The notes beneath the pieces were generated by a model. It ran no database searches and was not told where the DNA came from. It saw nothing but the letters and a program-made list of their open reading frames with translations. A DNA stretch of 64,000 bases from Entamoeba invadens IP1 (taxonomy: Eukaryota > Evosea > Mastigamoebida > Endamoebidae): NCBI RefSeq assembly GCF_000330505.1, contig NW_004443692.1, positions 809,408 to 873,407 on the forward strand, read 5' to 3'. Both the position numbers and the translations under genes were made by a program. Shown piece after piece: positions 33,175-43,900 of this stretch; position 1 is the first letter of the stretch; every line of letters begins with the position of its first letter.

Positions 33175-33519
33175 TCAATCTAATGCGACCATATACTCGG
33201 GTGGAACACATGACAAATCTAAACTACTCTTTGAGCACAAGAAGTTCATTGATGCAAGTTTCTTTGCAAGTGGCAAGTCGATGATATTATCAGGGAGTGC
33301 TGGCACCGCTCTCATCCCACTTTGCCCTTGACAAAAAAATTGGAAAGCCTTGGCGCACAGCTGTGGGTTCTCGTACTTCACATATGCTTGTGTTGGCGAT
33401 ATCATTTCGATAGCTTCCATGTTAACACGTGTTTGGTTGTTAATCATCCCAACTATGTTACTGATATCGCTTGTCTCTGGTATGTCGAACACAGCAATAG
33501 TGTTCATTGGTGCTGCCAT
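33175..33519 (-). CDS. small RRM-like protein, 114 aa
   Basis: Residues about 7-75 follow a beta-alpha-beta-beta-alpha order: TIAVFDIP, ISNIVGMINNQ, MEAIEMIS, QAYVKYEN, PQLCAKAFQFF. QAYVKYEN sits where RNP1 would be, but aromatic RNP residues are weak. The remaining 40 residues (LPLAKKLASMNFLCSKSS, CVPPEYMVALD) are unassigned. It could be a degenerate RRM binding protein rather than RNA. It diverges from the NAA15 gene, with a shared upstream region of about 210 bp. Confidence 0.5.
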   Translation of the reverse strand: MAAPMNTIAVFDIPETSDISNIVGMINNQTRVNMEAIEMISPTQAYVKYENPQLCAKAFQFFCQGQSGMRAVPALPDNIIDLPLAKKLASMNFLCSKSSLDLSCVPPEYMVALD

Positions 33520-33733
33520 TTACTTCTTTTTAAGTTTCTTCATATTTTGTTTTGTTCTTTCAAACTATATATGCATGGCATAATTACTATAAATCAGTAA
33601 TATTACCAATATAATTAAAATATAATAAAAATAAAATAAAAAAATACAACGAATAATACAAACGTGTGGCGCCAAGAAAGCTGTATGTGTCTACTTTAGG
33701 GTTTGGTCAACTTAGGATTTAGAAAATTTGAGG

Positions 33734-35527
33734 ATGCCAAAAGGAGGAAAGAAACACACACAAGAGGCGAAGGTAGCCCAACCAGCTGTTTCGACACTTC
33801 CTATTAAAGACCAGCAAAATTTGCCAAGACAACAAGACGAGCTTTTGAAGGCCGGCTTGAAGCATTTTAACAACAAACACTATGAAAAAGCAATTGAAAA
33901 CGTCGAGAAAATCATTGCTCGATTTCCACAAAACGGAGAAGCAGTCGCGCTTTTGGCCGCTTCGCAATATTCAAAGAGCCCAAAAACGGTCAACGTTACA
34001 GAAATCATTGGTACACTGAAGTTGGGCATTAGATACAACCTCGGCAGCGTGACGTGTTGGCACTTGTACGCGTTGATCTTGAAATTGGAAAAGAACTATG
34101 AGGAATCTTGCAAAGCGTTTAAACAACTTTCTAAAATCGACCAAACCAATTTGGGAATCAAACGAGAGTTGTATTGCCTCCAAGTCCACACCGGAGACTT
34201 TGTTGGTGCCTTCGAGACAAGAGCTGTTCTCTACTCAATTCAGAGCGACAGCGACACTAATTTGCTTGCAAAGGCCGTCACCGCCGACTTGGTTGGACAC
34301 AAAGAAAATGCTTTAGAACTCATCCAGTTGTTCATTAAGAACTTTGTTAACGCGAAGACGCCTGCTATGGACAAAGCGGAGTTAATGTTATACGAGTGCC
34401 GATTATACAAAGAGATCAAAAAGTATGAAGAGGCCCAAAAGCTTCTTGTTGACAACGAGCATGAGTTCATCGACAAAATTGGATATTCTGAAAGACTTGC
34501 AGAACTCAAAGCGCTCCTTGGTGAGAAAGAAAAGGCGATTGAAGAATATAAAAAGCTTCTGAGTATGAATGCGGATAAACTTGAGTATTACATCAACATT
34601 GCTCAGGCACTTGGTGGAGAGGTGAATGCGCTGAATGGCGAGTTGGACAATTTTGTGAAGATATGCAAAGAGTATTCGAAAAAGGATTACGACAACGCTG
34701 CCGTGATGATCCTTAGAGCACTTCCAGCAAATGAAGAGTTCAAGAATTTATTGAAAAAGTGTATGATTGGGTTGGTCCAAAAGCACATCATCACAGTCTA
34801 CATGCTTCTCGCATCCCTCTTCGAGGTCAATTTATCAAATGAAGCAGACAAGAAGAAGCCAATTTTCGTTTCGTTGTTGGACGAATTGGAAAAGGAAATG
34901 ACTGGCGAAGACCAGAAGTTTGTGTTCATCACAAAGGTTGACACCCTTTTGAAAGAAAACAAAGTCGATGATGCGGGTAAAGTGTTTGAAAATGTCAAAG
35001 ACGAGCCCAACACAATCGAAGGGCAAATGATAACGGCAAGAGTCTTGAAACATCAGGGAAAGTTGGAAGAAGCAGCAAACGCAATGGACCGAGCGAGAAA
35101 CTTGGATTTGGCCGACAGATATCTTGCAAACAGAACTTCAAAATATTTTTTCCGAAGTGGAAACGTTAAGAGAGCCGTTGAAGTGTTTAAGTTGTTCGAC
35201 AGATCGCCGGAAAAGACTGGTGACGCTGGTGATAAGTTCAACGAAAGAATGGACGATTTGGAAGTCGTCTGGTTCTTGACAGAAAACGCGTGTGGACAAC
35301 TGAAGTGTGGCAACTTGGACGAGGCAGAGAAACTCGCAAATCGTGTCCTCAAGGCATATAAGTCATATGTGGACGATTTGTTCGATTTCCATGCTTATAT
35401 CTTCCAAAAACCGTGCATTTGTACGTACATCGACACACTCAAAGCATGCAAACAGTACGTTAACTCCCCTTTCAAAGCAAGAGCAGAAAAAGTTTTGGCC
35501 GAAGTCGCAGAGAAGAGAAAGAATTGA
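33734..35527 (+). CDS. NatA auxiliary subunit NAA15 (TPR protein)
   Basis: I start at the ATG at 33734 (MPKGGKKHTQ). The open frame extends to a TTG at 33728 but has no earlier ATG. At about 597 aa it is shorter than animal NAA15 (about 866). TPR-type helix pairs fill the chain (AGLKHFNNKHYEKAIENVEKI, then NLGSVTCWHLYALILKLEKNYEE). Typical blocks include WHLYALI, YFFRSGNVKRAVEVF and, near the end, DDLFDFHAYIFQKPCICTYID, which matches the conserved FDFHxY region. NAA15 forms the ribosome-bound scaffold for the NAA10 acetyltransferase, which acetylates nascent N-termini after Met removal. The missing length suggests loss of C-terminal helices. Confidence in the family is good. Confidence 0.82.
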   Translation: MPKGGKKHTQEAKVAQPAVSTLPIKDQQNLPRQQDELLKAGLKHFNNKHYEKAIENVEKIIARFPQNGEAVALLAASQYSKSPKTVNVTEIIGTLKLGIRYNLGSVTCWHLYALILKLEKNYEESCKAFKQLSKIDQTNLGIKRELYCLQVHTGDFVGAFETRAVLYSIQSDSDTNLLAKAVTADLVGHKENALELIQLFIKNFVNAKTPAMDKAELMLYECRLYKEIKKYEEAQKLLVDNEHEFIDKIGYSERLAELKALLGEKEKAIEEYKKLLSMNADKLEYYINIAQALGGEVNALNGELDNFVKICKEYSKKDYDNAAVMILRALPANEEFKNLLKKCMIGLVQKHIITVYMLLASLFEVNLSNEADKKKPIFVSLLDELEKEMTGEDQKFVFITKVDTLLKENKVDDAGKVFENVKDEPNTIEGQMITARVLKHQGKLEEAANAMDRARNLDLADRYLANRTSKYFFRSGNVKRAVEVFKLFDRSPEKTGDAGDKFNERMDDLEVVWFLTENACGQLKCGNLDEAEKLANRVLKAYKSYVDDLFDFHAYIFQKPCICTYIDTLKACKQYVNSPFKARAEKVLAEVAEKRKN

Positions 35528-35594
35528 TTTTGTTCTTTTGGCTTTTGTTTGTCCCAAGTAATTCAAAATAACATAAAAACAAGAATGAGTTCAA

Positions 35595-36407
35595 TTACAA
35601 CAAAGCAAGAACTCCAAGGAATGCTACAAGGGCAACACCAGTAACTCCACTTGTGCACACGAATGTAATTGGCTCAAAATGGACTTTCTCACAAGGTTCA
35701 ACACTGGTCGAAGGCTCTTTACTATTTTCTTCTTCAGATTTTGCAATGCTTTTAACAACAGACTCTTCTTTTGACTCTTCAATGCTAATCTCAATTGATT
35801 TGACCACACTTTCCACTGACTTGATAACACTTTCTTCGACAGATTTCACAACACTCTTTTCAACTGATTTGATGGTTGACTCCTCGGTGTTGATTGACAA
35901 TTCAATATCAACAGAAACAAATTCGTTTGATGTTGACAATTTCACTTCTCTGACTGAGACAGTAAGGTCGTCGTTTGAATCTGGGTCGTTGAGAGAAAGA
36001 GTGATTTTCTGGGTGGAGTTAACGGTTATTGGAATAGTGACCTTGTTTTCTACTCCGGAAATCCCAATGAAAGTGTTGGTCACGTTGGCAATAAACTCAA
36101 CACCGTCTTGGTAAGTAACGTCTTCTACATCAAGCTTGAATGTCACTGGGGCATTGTCTTTGCTTTCAAATACCATGTAGAACTGGAGTGTTGTGTACTT
36201 CTTTACATCTGTGGTAAAGTCATTGACAAATTGTATTGATTCTTTGATGGATCCATTAATGTACTCAAGTCCATTGATTTTCACAATTCCCACATTTCCA
36301 TCAGTTGAGTTGATGTGCCACCCTTCCTCAAACTTTCCCTCTTTGATGACATAGGACTCTTCAGATCTTGCAAAGCAAGCAATAAGAAGTAACACAAGCG
36401 CGTTCAT
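35595..36407 (-). CDS. Ser/Val/Glu-repeat GPI-type surface protein, 270 aa
   Basis: The signal peptide (ALVLLLIACFARS) is followed by about 130 residues that look like a beta-sandwich, with NxS/T sites (WHINSTDGN, FIANVTNTF). Residues about 175-225 are imperfect tandem repeats of KSVEESVIKSVE type. A hydrophobic C-terminus (SGVTGVALVAFLGVLALL) lacks a cytoplasmic tail, which fits a GPI-anchor signal. The likely product is a GPI-anchored surface protein with a repeat stalk. It converges on the NAA15 gene, with only 67 nt between the stop codons. Confidence 0.72.
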   Translation of the reverse strand: MNALVLLLIACFARSEESYVIKEGKFEEGWHINSTDGNVGIVKINGLEYINGSIKESIQFVNDFTTDVKKYTTLQFYMVFESKDNAPVTFKLDVEDVTYQDGVEFIANVTNTFIGISGVENKVTIPITVNSTQKITLSLNDPDSNDDLTVSVREVKLSTSNEFVSVDIELSINTEESTIKSVEKSVVKSVEESVIKSVESVVKSIEISIEESKEESVVKSIAKSEEENSKEPSTSVEPCEKVHFEPITFVCTSGVTGVALVAFLGVLALL

Positions 36408-37317
36408 TTTTCGATGTTCTTCCTCGTTTTTTCTCCGCTCAAATTGATCCCTATTCCAATCTTACTTTTCACATATCACTCCTTTTTTTGATCTCGTTTT
36501 TTATTATTTGAGATTATTCGTCAAAATATTATTTATAATAATACTTTTAATAAAAAATTATATTATTAATAAAATAATATATAATAATTATTTTATTTAT
36601 ATTGTTATAATAAAAATATTTTCTTAAATAATAAATTAATTAAACCATTTAACTTTTTAATTAGTTTTAAAACTTTTTTTTAAGTTGCTTCTTATTATAT
36701 TGTTTAGATATTTTTATAACAATCTGTTATATTATTAATTATAATTTATTTATAACGAATCATAATAAACCATTTTTATTAAAAACAAATTTATATGGAA
36801 CCAATTATTTTTGGTAATAAAATTAGTAATTAATGTTAAGTTTAATTTTAATTATACTCACTAAATAACAATAGATTAGAGTCATTGTTTAAACGTTGTT
36901 TTTTCTCCAACAAAGTCCCTCCGTTTTTAGGTATTAATAACTAGAATTTATCAGGTAAATTTTCAAAACACTAGAAAAACAATGTTTCAATTTTTTTACC
37001 GTTTTTATGAATTTTTTCCTAATTCCCATTTTTTTAAAGAAATTGTTGTGTATTTTTTTGCAAAAGGGACAAAGTTAAGAGAAAGGACAAATCAAAGACT
37101 GACTCCTATTATTTTTTAATCAATTCAAAAAGTAAACCAATTTTTACTGATTTACTTTTCCAAAAAAATGTCTTCCTTTTTTTGAACAATGAAAGAAAGA
37201 AAACTTTACCCATATTAATAAAAAAGTCAACTGTTCATTCTGCGCCTGTTCCGAATAATTGACAGGCATTATGTTTTATCTCTTTGTAATTGATCTCCGA
37301 AACTAAAAAGTGAGAAG
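36408..37317. other. divergent intergenic region
   Basis: About 910 bp between divergently transcribed genes, so it should hold both promoters. It is extremely A/T rich (36530-36850). I see no definite element beyond generic TATA-like strings. Confidence 0.5.
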
Positions 37318-38187
37318 ATGATGACAGACAAGTCGGACAAGATAGTAGACCCCAAAAACGAATATTGGGTAGGTAACATATACAATTTCCGATCCTTAGA
37401 GACATTGAATGTGACTAAAGGTTCAATTAAGCCCAACCATATCTTCCGCGGAGGCTTTTTCTTTAATCGTGGTCTCGACGATATCAAAAGTCTCCACACG
37501 GAAAAGAAAATCCAGACCTTCTTAGATTTAAGAAGTTCAGATGAAGTCCCTAGTGGATATCGCGAGCTTGTCGAAGGTGAAGGGATAGCTTATTACAACT
37601 CCCCTCTCATTCCCTTTTGGAGAAGTGTTTTTTATTTGATATTCAGGGTTCCTTTTTGGACGTTTATATCTGCTTTTATGTCTGCGCTCTCTGCCTTATT
37701 ACACTTCAGAATCGGGCTTTTTATCGAATCAATGAAAAGCACATCAACGTCATTTCCACTCGGGTGGTTCTACCCTATTATATATCACTATGGCAAAAAA
37801 GAGTTGAATGGACTTTTCTCGTTCATTGCAGAACATTGCGACAACCCATTCATATTCTATTGTTCCTTTGGAAAAGATAGAACAGGACTCATCGGGTGTA
37901 TGATAGGAATGTTACTTGGAGCGGATATAGAAGAGTGTGTGAAAGAGTATAAATTGAGTGACAGAAGCTTGAAAGATCATATGGTTGTTGCAAAAGACCA
38001 CTTCAAATTGTTTGGTGGAGATGAGAAGGGGTATGAACTTGCAAAGACTGATGACAAATTACTTCGCGAGTTCGACAGATTCATTAAGACCAAGTACGGG
38101 ACCATCGAAAATTACTTCACGAAATTCGTTGGATTGTCGGAACTCCAGATCACGCAAATCAGAAAGAACTGCCTTGTTGGTATATAA
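37318..38187 (+). CDS. MptpB-type tyrosine/phosphoinositide phosphatase
   Basis: A 289-aa single-exon product. FRGGFFFNRG, FLDLRSSDEV and the P-loop CSFGKDRTGLIG (Cys182 nucleophile, Asp187, Arg188) define the Y_phosphatase3/MptpB-LipA family, which has C-x-x-G-K-D-R-T-G rather than the classical HCSxGxGR. The residue before Cys is Tyr instead of the usual His. A hydrophobic stretch at about 100-140 (VFYLIFRVPFWTFISAFMSALSALLHF) lies where the MptpB lid helices are, but is hydrophobic enough to contact membrane. Members dephosphorylate phosphotyrosine and often phosphoinositides. In an amoeba the substrate is unknown. Confidence 0.82.
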   Translation: MMTDKSDKIVDPKNEYWVGNIYNFRSLETLNVTKGSIKPNHIFRGGFFFNRGLDDIKSLHTEKKIQTFLDLRSSDEVPSGYRELVEGEGIAYYNSPLIPFWRSVFYLIFRVPFWTFISAFMSALSALLHFRIGLFIESMKSTSTSFPLGWFYPIIYHYGKKELNGLFSFIAEHCDNPFIFYCSFGKDRTGLIGCMIGMLLGADIEECVKEYKLSDRSLKDHMVVAKDHFKLFGGDEKGYELAKTDDKLLREFDRFIKTKYGTIENYFTKFVGLSELQITQIRKNCLVGI

Positions 38188-38280
38188 TCAATTATTATAT
38201 TGCTTATTGATAGTTCGATGTACTAAGAGTTTTTAATGAGAATTTCATTATGAATAAGATAAATTATAAAGAAAAAGTTG

Positions 38281-40405
38281 TTACTTAGGTGGCAAAGGAG
38301 GTGCTTCCTTCTCTACTTTTGCGGTAGGGAGGACGTAAGTATTCCCCTGTTGTTGCCCTTGTGGCATTGGTTGGCCAGGTTGTTGGGGTGGGTATCCTTG
38401 TTGTTGATAAGGCTGAGGAGGGTAAGCACCCTGTTGTGGTTGTTGAGCACCATATGGCTGTTGTTGGTAAGTTCCTTGTTGTTGAGGCATTGGTTGACCA
38501 GGTTTTTGAGCTGCTTGGGGTGGTTGTTGGGCACCATATGGTTGCTGTGGATAAGCTCCTTGTTGTGCAATTGGTTGGCCTGGTTGTTGAGGATTTTGGT
38601 ATGGTTGTTGGTAAGTTCCTTGTTGTGGTGGCATTGGTTGTCCTTGTTTTTGGGCAGCTTGGGGAGCGCCTGGATATTGTTGTTGGTATTGACCTGGTTG
38701 TTGAGGAGGATAAGCTCCCTGTTGAGGAGTAGATTGCCCGGGTTGCATTTGATATTGTTGAGGAGGATACCCTTGAGGTGGGTAAGCACCTTGTGGTTGT
38801 TGTCCTTGTTTTGGTGGAATTGGTGGGGCTCCTGGCTTTTGTTGTTGTGCTCCTTGTGGTGGATATCCCTGCATCGGGTAAGCACCTTGTTGAGGTGGGT
38901 AGCCTTGTTGCCCATATCCTTGTTGAGGAGGATACGCACCATATGCCTGTGGTTGTTGTCCGTAGGCTTGTGGAGGATAACCTGGTTGTTGTCCATACAC
39001 TGGCATTGCCTGACCTGGGTACGGTTGTTGTGGAGCAAGTGGGTTATAGTATCCTTGTTGTTGAGGTGGAGGGTATCCCATTTGTTGTGAGTACATACTT
39101 TGTGGCAAGTAGCCAGGCGATTGTTGTGGATATCCGGGTTGTTGTGGTCTCATACCAGCTGCCATTCCCGGCATTCCTTGCATTGGAGCACCACCCATTT
39201 GGTTGAACATCGCTTTGTATACCGAGGACATCAGTCTAACTCCTTTCACCTCGACAACGAGAGTTCCTTTTTTGCTAATTGGCAGCTTATATGATTTCCA
39301 ATCAGGTGTCAGTGGTGCAACAGTGAGTTCTGCGTTTCCGAGGTCGTCATCCTTTCCAATTAAATCGTGGTCGTACAACTTAAAAACAATCTTCTCCCCA
39401 ACAGTCGCTTTGCATCTGAAGGCTTGGTTCCAGTCTGGATTGACAGATGGTGGGTAGATGAATGTTTTTTTATCTTTGGAAAGTGATGTTCTACATATGA
39501 ATACAACGTGTTAAATAAACAACAACAAACTTGAATTTGACGTATGCGTCAGATGTTCCACCGAAATCAGCGGCTTTAATTTTCTCTGCTTTATCGAAAT
39601 AAATGTAGACTTTATTAGGTACCATTCCCACATCCATCTTTTGTGGAATCGCCTGTGGGAATACGTTGTGATAGACACTTCTTAAGCACTTAATATTGAC
39701 GTCAAACGTTCCTCCTTTCTTCATTGGGAAGTGTTCGACGGTTGTGTCGTTCTCTCTGTAGTCCGACACATAGAAGGACGTCTTGTCAGTCGTTGAATTG
39801 GTGAAAAGTCCGACGTCTTCCACAATAAGTTCGATTTTATCGTTAGGCTTAGCTTTAATGAATACCACCATTTGGAGCTTAATAGATCCACAGAAGATGA
39901 AAGGGTCAGTTATCAAATCCTTCTGATTGGGTACTTTAATTTTGATTCGAGCGTTCTGACTCGTTCCAATTTTCCCGACATGTGTGAGGCGATACAACTC
40001 CAGCCTTAGAATAGACTCATCGGCAATAGTCAAGTTTCGGTACATCGGCTGTCCACCTCTCTTGCACTGCAGCGATATATTCAAAACGCCTTTCTTTGAT
40101 ATCGGGAGAACGTCGTACCACATTTCACCCGTCGCCATCTGTGGAATGACCAACGTCGCATTTCCAAGACTATCATCTTTACTAAACGTGTCGTGGTCGT
40201 ACACCTCAAGCTTCAATGTCTCTAATGGATTTGCCTTAATCTGGAACTTCTCATTCCAAACGGGGTTGATCGACGGCGGGGCTATTTTTGTTTTCATTTT
40301 CTTGCCTCCAATTTCAAATTTGACGTACCCGTCGGAGGTCCCTCCAACGTCGCCAGCTTCAATGTTACGGGCTGATATTATGACGAGCTCAAACTCGAAA
40401 CTCAT
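38281..40405 (-). CDS. double C2-domain protein with Pro/Gln/Tyr/Gly-rich tail (two exons)
   Basis: Exons 40405-39531 and 39490-38281, 694 aa. The 40-nt intron starts GTTTGT, ends TAG and is phase 2, and it falls inside the second C2 domain. C2-1 covers about residues 1-120, with [13 protein letters not shown] and DHDTFSKDD supplying Ca2+-binding aspartates. A less clear middle domain follows. C2-2 begins near 265 ([16 protein letters not shown] joined to [10 protein letters not shown]) and also keeps [12 protein letters not shown]. The last 270 residues are PQ/GYPPQ/AYPP repeats. Ca2+-dependent phospholipid binding is expected. The low-complexity tail may mediate self-association or recruit other factors, for example in phagocytosis or membrane repair (inference). 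Confidence 0.85.
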
Positions 40406-40902
40406 GTGTCTCTTTTTTTGAGTTAAGTTCGCTTTCTTTATAATTCAATCTCCTTCTCTAGTTTCGTTTTAGACAATTATTATTATTATATTACATTTTA
40501 ATAATTACATTTTACTATATTTGTAAATATTTTTTTTGTTTTGTGTATCTTAAGATTCGTCATTAAGATTAAAAATAGGTTCTGAAATGTTGTTGATTGA
40601 ATTTATATGGCATTTGTCGATACAAAAAAATATAATAAAAATATTAATGTAAAATTAATATTAATTATTAGTTATAAATTCCATATTTTTATTGGTTTTT
40701 AATTTATTAAATATGGAATCAAAGTTGTTTTTTCTATTTTGAAAACCTGAAATCGTAGAAAACTATAAAATATAGAAATATTAATAATGTTATTATCATA
40801 TTACATTTAGCAAACAATAATAAATAAAATAACACAATTGCAGTTATCAGTAATCATTAAACTATACTCAATCTATAAAAAAACCATAACAAAATGGCTC
40901 AA
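40406..40902. other. intergenic spacer
   Basis: About 500 bp, A/T rich. Nothing recognised. Confidence 0.5.
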
Positions 40903-43900
40903 TTAATTAGCTTGATCCACTGCTTTTTCTTCTTTCTTCTCGTCTTCAACATCGATTTCCTCGCCCTCTTCGAAGACCTTCAAGTTACGCTTTCTTTGGA
41001 GATAGACGATAACACAGTATATGATAAAGATCAAGACAACGACGACCAAAGCGACAACGAAGATGACAATGAGTGCAATGGTCCATTTCGGGAATTCCTT
41101 TGTCTCGACAGACCGAGCAAGTCTATCAGTTGGACACACGATACTACCATCTGGCATATCTGTGACAACAAATCCTCCACATGCTGCAACCTTTCTCAGA
41201 CCTTCTCCTTTCAAATGACCGCTTGGAGATGGATTTGTGTCAATGATATCAATTTGCATATCAAGTGACGTTCCTAGTGGTAAACGGATTAAAGCGTAGA
41301 GGACTCCCGTCTTTGACTTGTCGACATTCACTTCGATTTTCATTTTAGAAATCGTGTCGATACTTTTTCCTTTGACATCGTCATCAAAGTTCAGACCAGC
41401 GCTCTGTCCAGCGCTTGGTGTGAGGATAAGCTTCGAGTTTGTGAAGTCGACTTTATTCGAGTAGACATCCACAAAGGATTGAGAGTCAATAGAGACGGTG
41501 TTCCCATTGAAGTCCACTTCTTCTTCATCAATTTTATAGAGTGACCCACCACGTACATCCAAGTTGATACCAGTCATACTCTCGTTGATTACTAAATGTC
41601 CGCTGTACATAATTAACGTGTTAGTCTCACTTTTTGTCATTCCAGAGATCTTTCCAATGGAAATAGTTTGATCAAATGCAATAAATGCAGCACTATCTTC
41701 TGTTTCACCCACAAGAATGTCCTTAACAGCACTCGATGTAAGAGAGAAGATGGCATTCCCACTCACTTTGACAGTGCTTAGAGTAACTGCATTGCCAGAA
41801 ACACTCCCAGATCCTATGTAGAGTCCACCATAGATTGTATTGTCTGGAATTGTATATGTCACCTTCTTCTGCTTCTGGAAAGTAATAATACACTCGTTAC
41901 CTTCACATGGGCATGTCTTTCTTTCCCAGTCACTTTCTTTGACCGAAGAGTACTCATCTGTTGTTGACAATGAACACGAGAGGGGTGGGATCTCCACATT
42001 TCCATCTGCACTGCAGACATAAACTAAGTACTTTTGGGTATCTATTTTCAGTGTATCTGATTCAACCAATGTAATTTTGTTAATGTCGTTCACTCGAAGT
42101 ATGGCAACACACTTCTTTGTTGTTTCACCAGTAAGTTCGACTTTCACTCGTGTCAACTCGACTTCTCCAGTCTCTTCTAATTCAATCAAATAACGAGAAA
42201 TGGTGTTCACTTCCAGATCAGTCACATCCACCTTGAATGTTGTGTCTTTGATGATAACTTTGTTGATCGGTTTCTCGTCTTTCAAGCCACCTTTAATATC
42301 GACGTATCCACTTTTAGCAAAGTCGACAGTCATCGAGTCAATAACAAACTCGCGTGGGATAGCAGCAGCTCCAGTGACTTCGACAACGACATCTGTAGAT
42401 GGGATAGTGAGTTGATTTTCTAATAACATAGCCCCACTCTTCAAGTTGACAGCTTTGAATGTGCTAAGTTTGTTCTTCAAATTCAGATTGCCTCCAGTCA
42501 TCTTCAGTGACTCAACATTCAATGAAACGCCAGTGAACGCAATAGAAGATATCTCAACAACATTCATTGTATATATATTGAGCGATGAAGAGATATCAAT
42601 GGTCTTAGCTGTGTCCGCAGAAGTTAATGTGAAGTCGTACACCGACATAGTAGACAACAATGTGAGTGTATTCACAAAGGTAATAGACTGGAACAACGCC
42701 TTTGACTTATCATCGTTGAAAGTGCATGGTTCATTAGTTTCACAATTGAAAGTACACGTTTGTTTAGTGACCAAGTCATATTGGCAGTAACATGCTGTTG
42801 GCGAGTTTTCAACTTTACAGTTCAATTCTGGACATTCAAATGCTGTCGTCGTTGCTTTACAGACTTTCAGTTCAGTCCCACCGCATTGTGTAATCACAAT
42901 ATCATTAGAATCTAATTGTGAAATAGTTCCAATGCTGAACGCCAAATCTCCTCTATTAGCGTTATTAGAATAAGAGATCAAATTGGTGCATGTTGTAAGA
43001 GCAGAAGTACCTTTATAGTAGAAAGTAGTTATACCAACAAAATTGGATTTGTTATTCAACACAATCTTTCCCGAGTTAATGGTCAAGGAAGTCAACTCGA
43101 AAGAAGATGTAGCATTAACTAGAGAATCCCCATTTAATGTCAAATCCTTAAATCTGCTTTGTCCACCAATAGTTTGTAAGATACCTCCATCCATAGTGAT
43201 ACTCAAAACATCAGAAGACAACCCATTCACTACAGCTTTTACGCCTTTTACTGTTACCTCGGCACTTTCTCCACTTTCTTGGATCACCACGTTGTCTGAA
43301 ATGATTTCAAAAGCACCACTAAGAAGCACATCACAAGATAATGTGCATTGTATTTTGGTTGTTCCTGTTGTTGATACTAATTTATAGACCCCAGAATTAG
43401 AAATTGTCACCGTGTGATCCCCATTGACATTAACAATATCATAGCCATTGGTCTTTCCTGTGTTTCCATTGAGGGTAAGGTCGGCAGATGTAGTGTAAAT
43501 GTATTGCTGTACAAAGTCAGAAGCAGTCTCATGGTTGTCACTAGTTGAGGCACTATATGGTGCAGGGCATACATACGAATCAGTTCCTTTGGCAAACAAC
43601 AATGTGTTTCTGCATCCAGAAATCAAAGGACTGACTGTGTTAATTGTACCACTCGTCATTTGCACAACGGGAACTGAAACAGTGGATGTACCCGTCATTT
43701 CAACAGCCTTTACATCGAAGTTTCCTTTCAAAAGAGCAGAAGTGATATCTTGGGAATAAGTAAATTTAAGAGAGTTAACAGTAACTTTGTTCTTTGACTG
43801 CACTACAGTAGAAACAGCGTCTGTAGTATCGATTTCATTTACAGTAACTTCATTGTTGAATGTGATATCGGAAGTGGTTGACAACTTAAGATTGATTTTA

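Noticed and set aside
38278..39206. Leu/Trp- or Val/Gly-rich ORFs antisense to the Pro/Gln tail of the C2 protein
   Set aside because: A direct consequence of the repetitive CAA/CCA codons on the other strand. No homology signal.
40981..41268. Plus-strand ORFs opposite the cytoplasmic tail of the giant surface protein
   Set aside because: These are reverse-strand images of a Glu/Asp/Lys-rich coding tail. No independent support.
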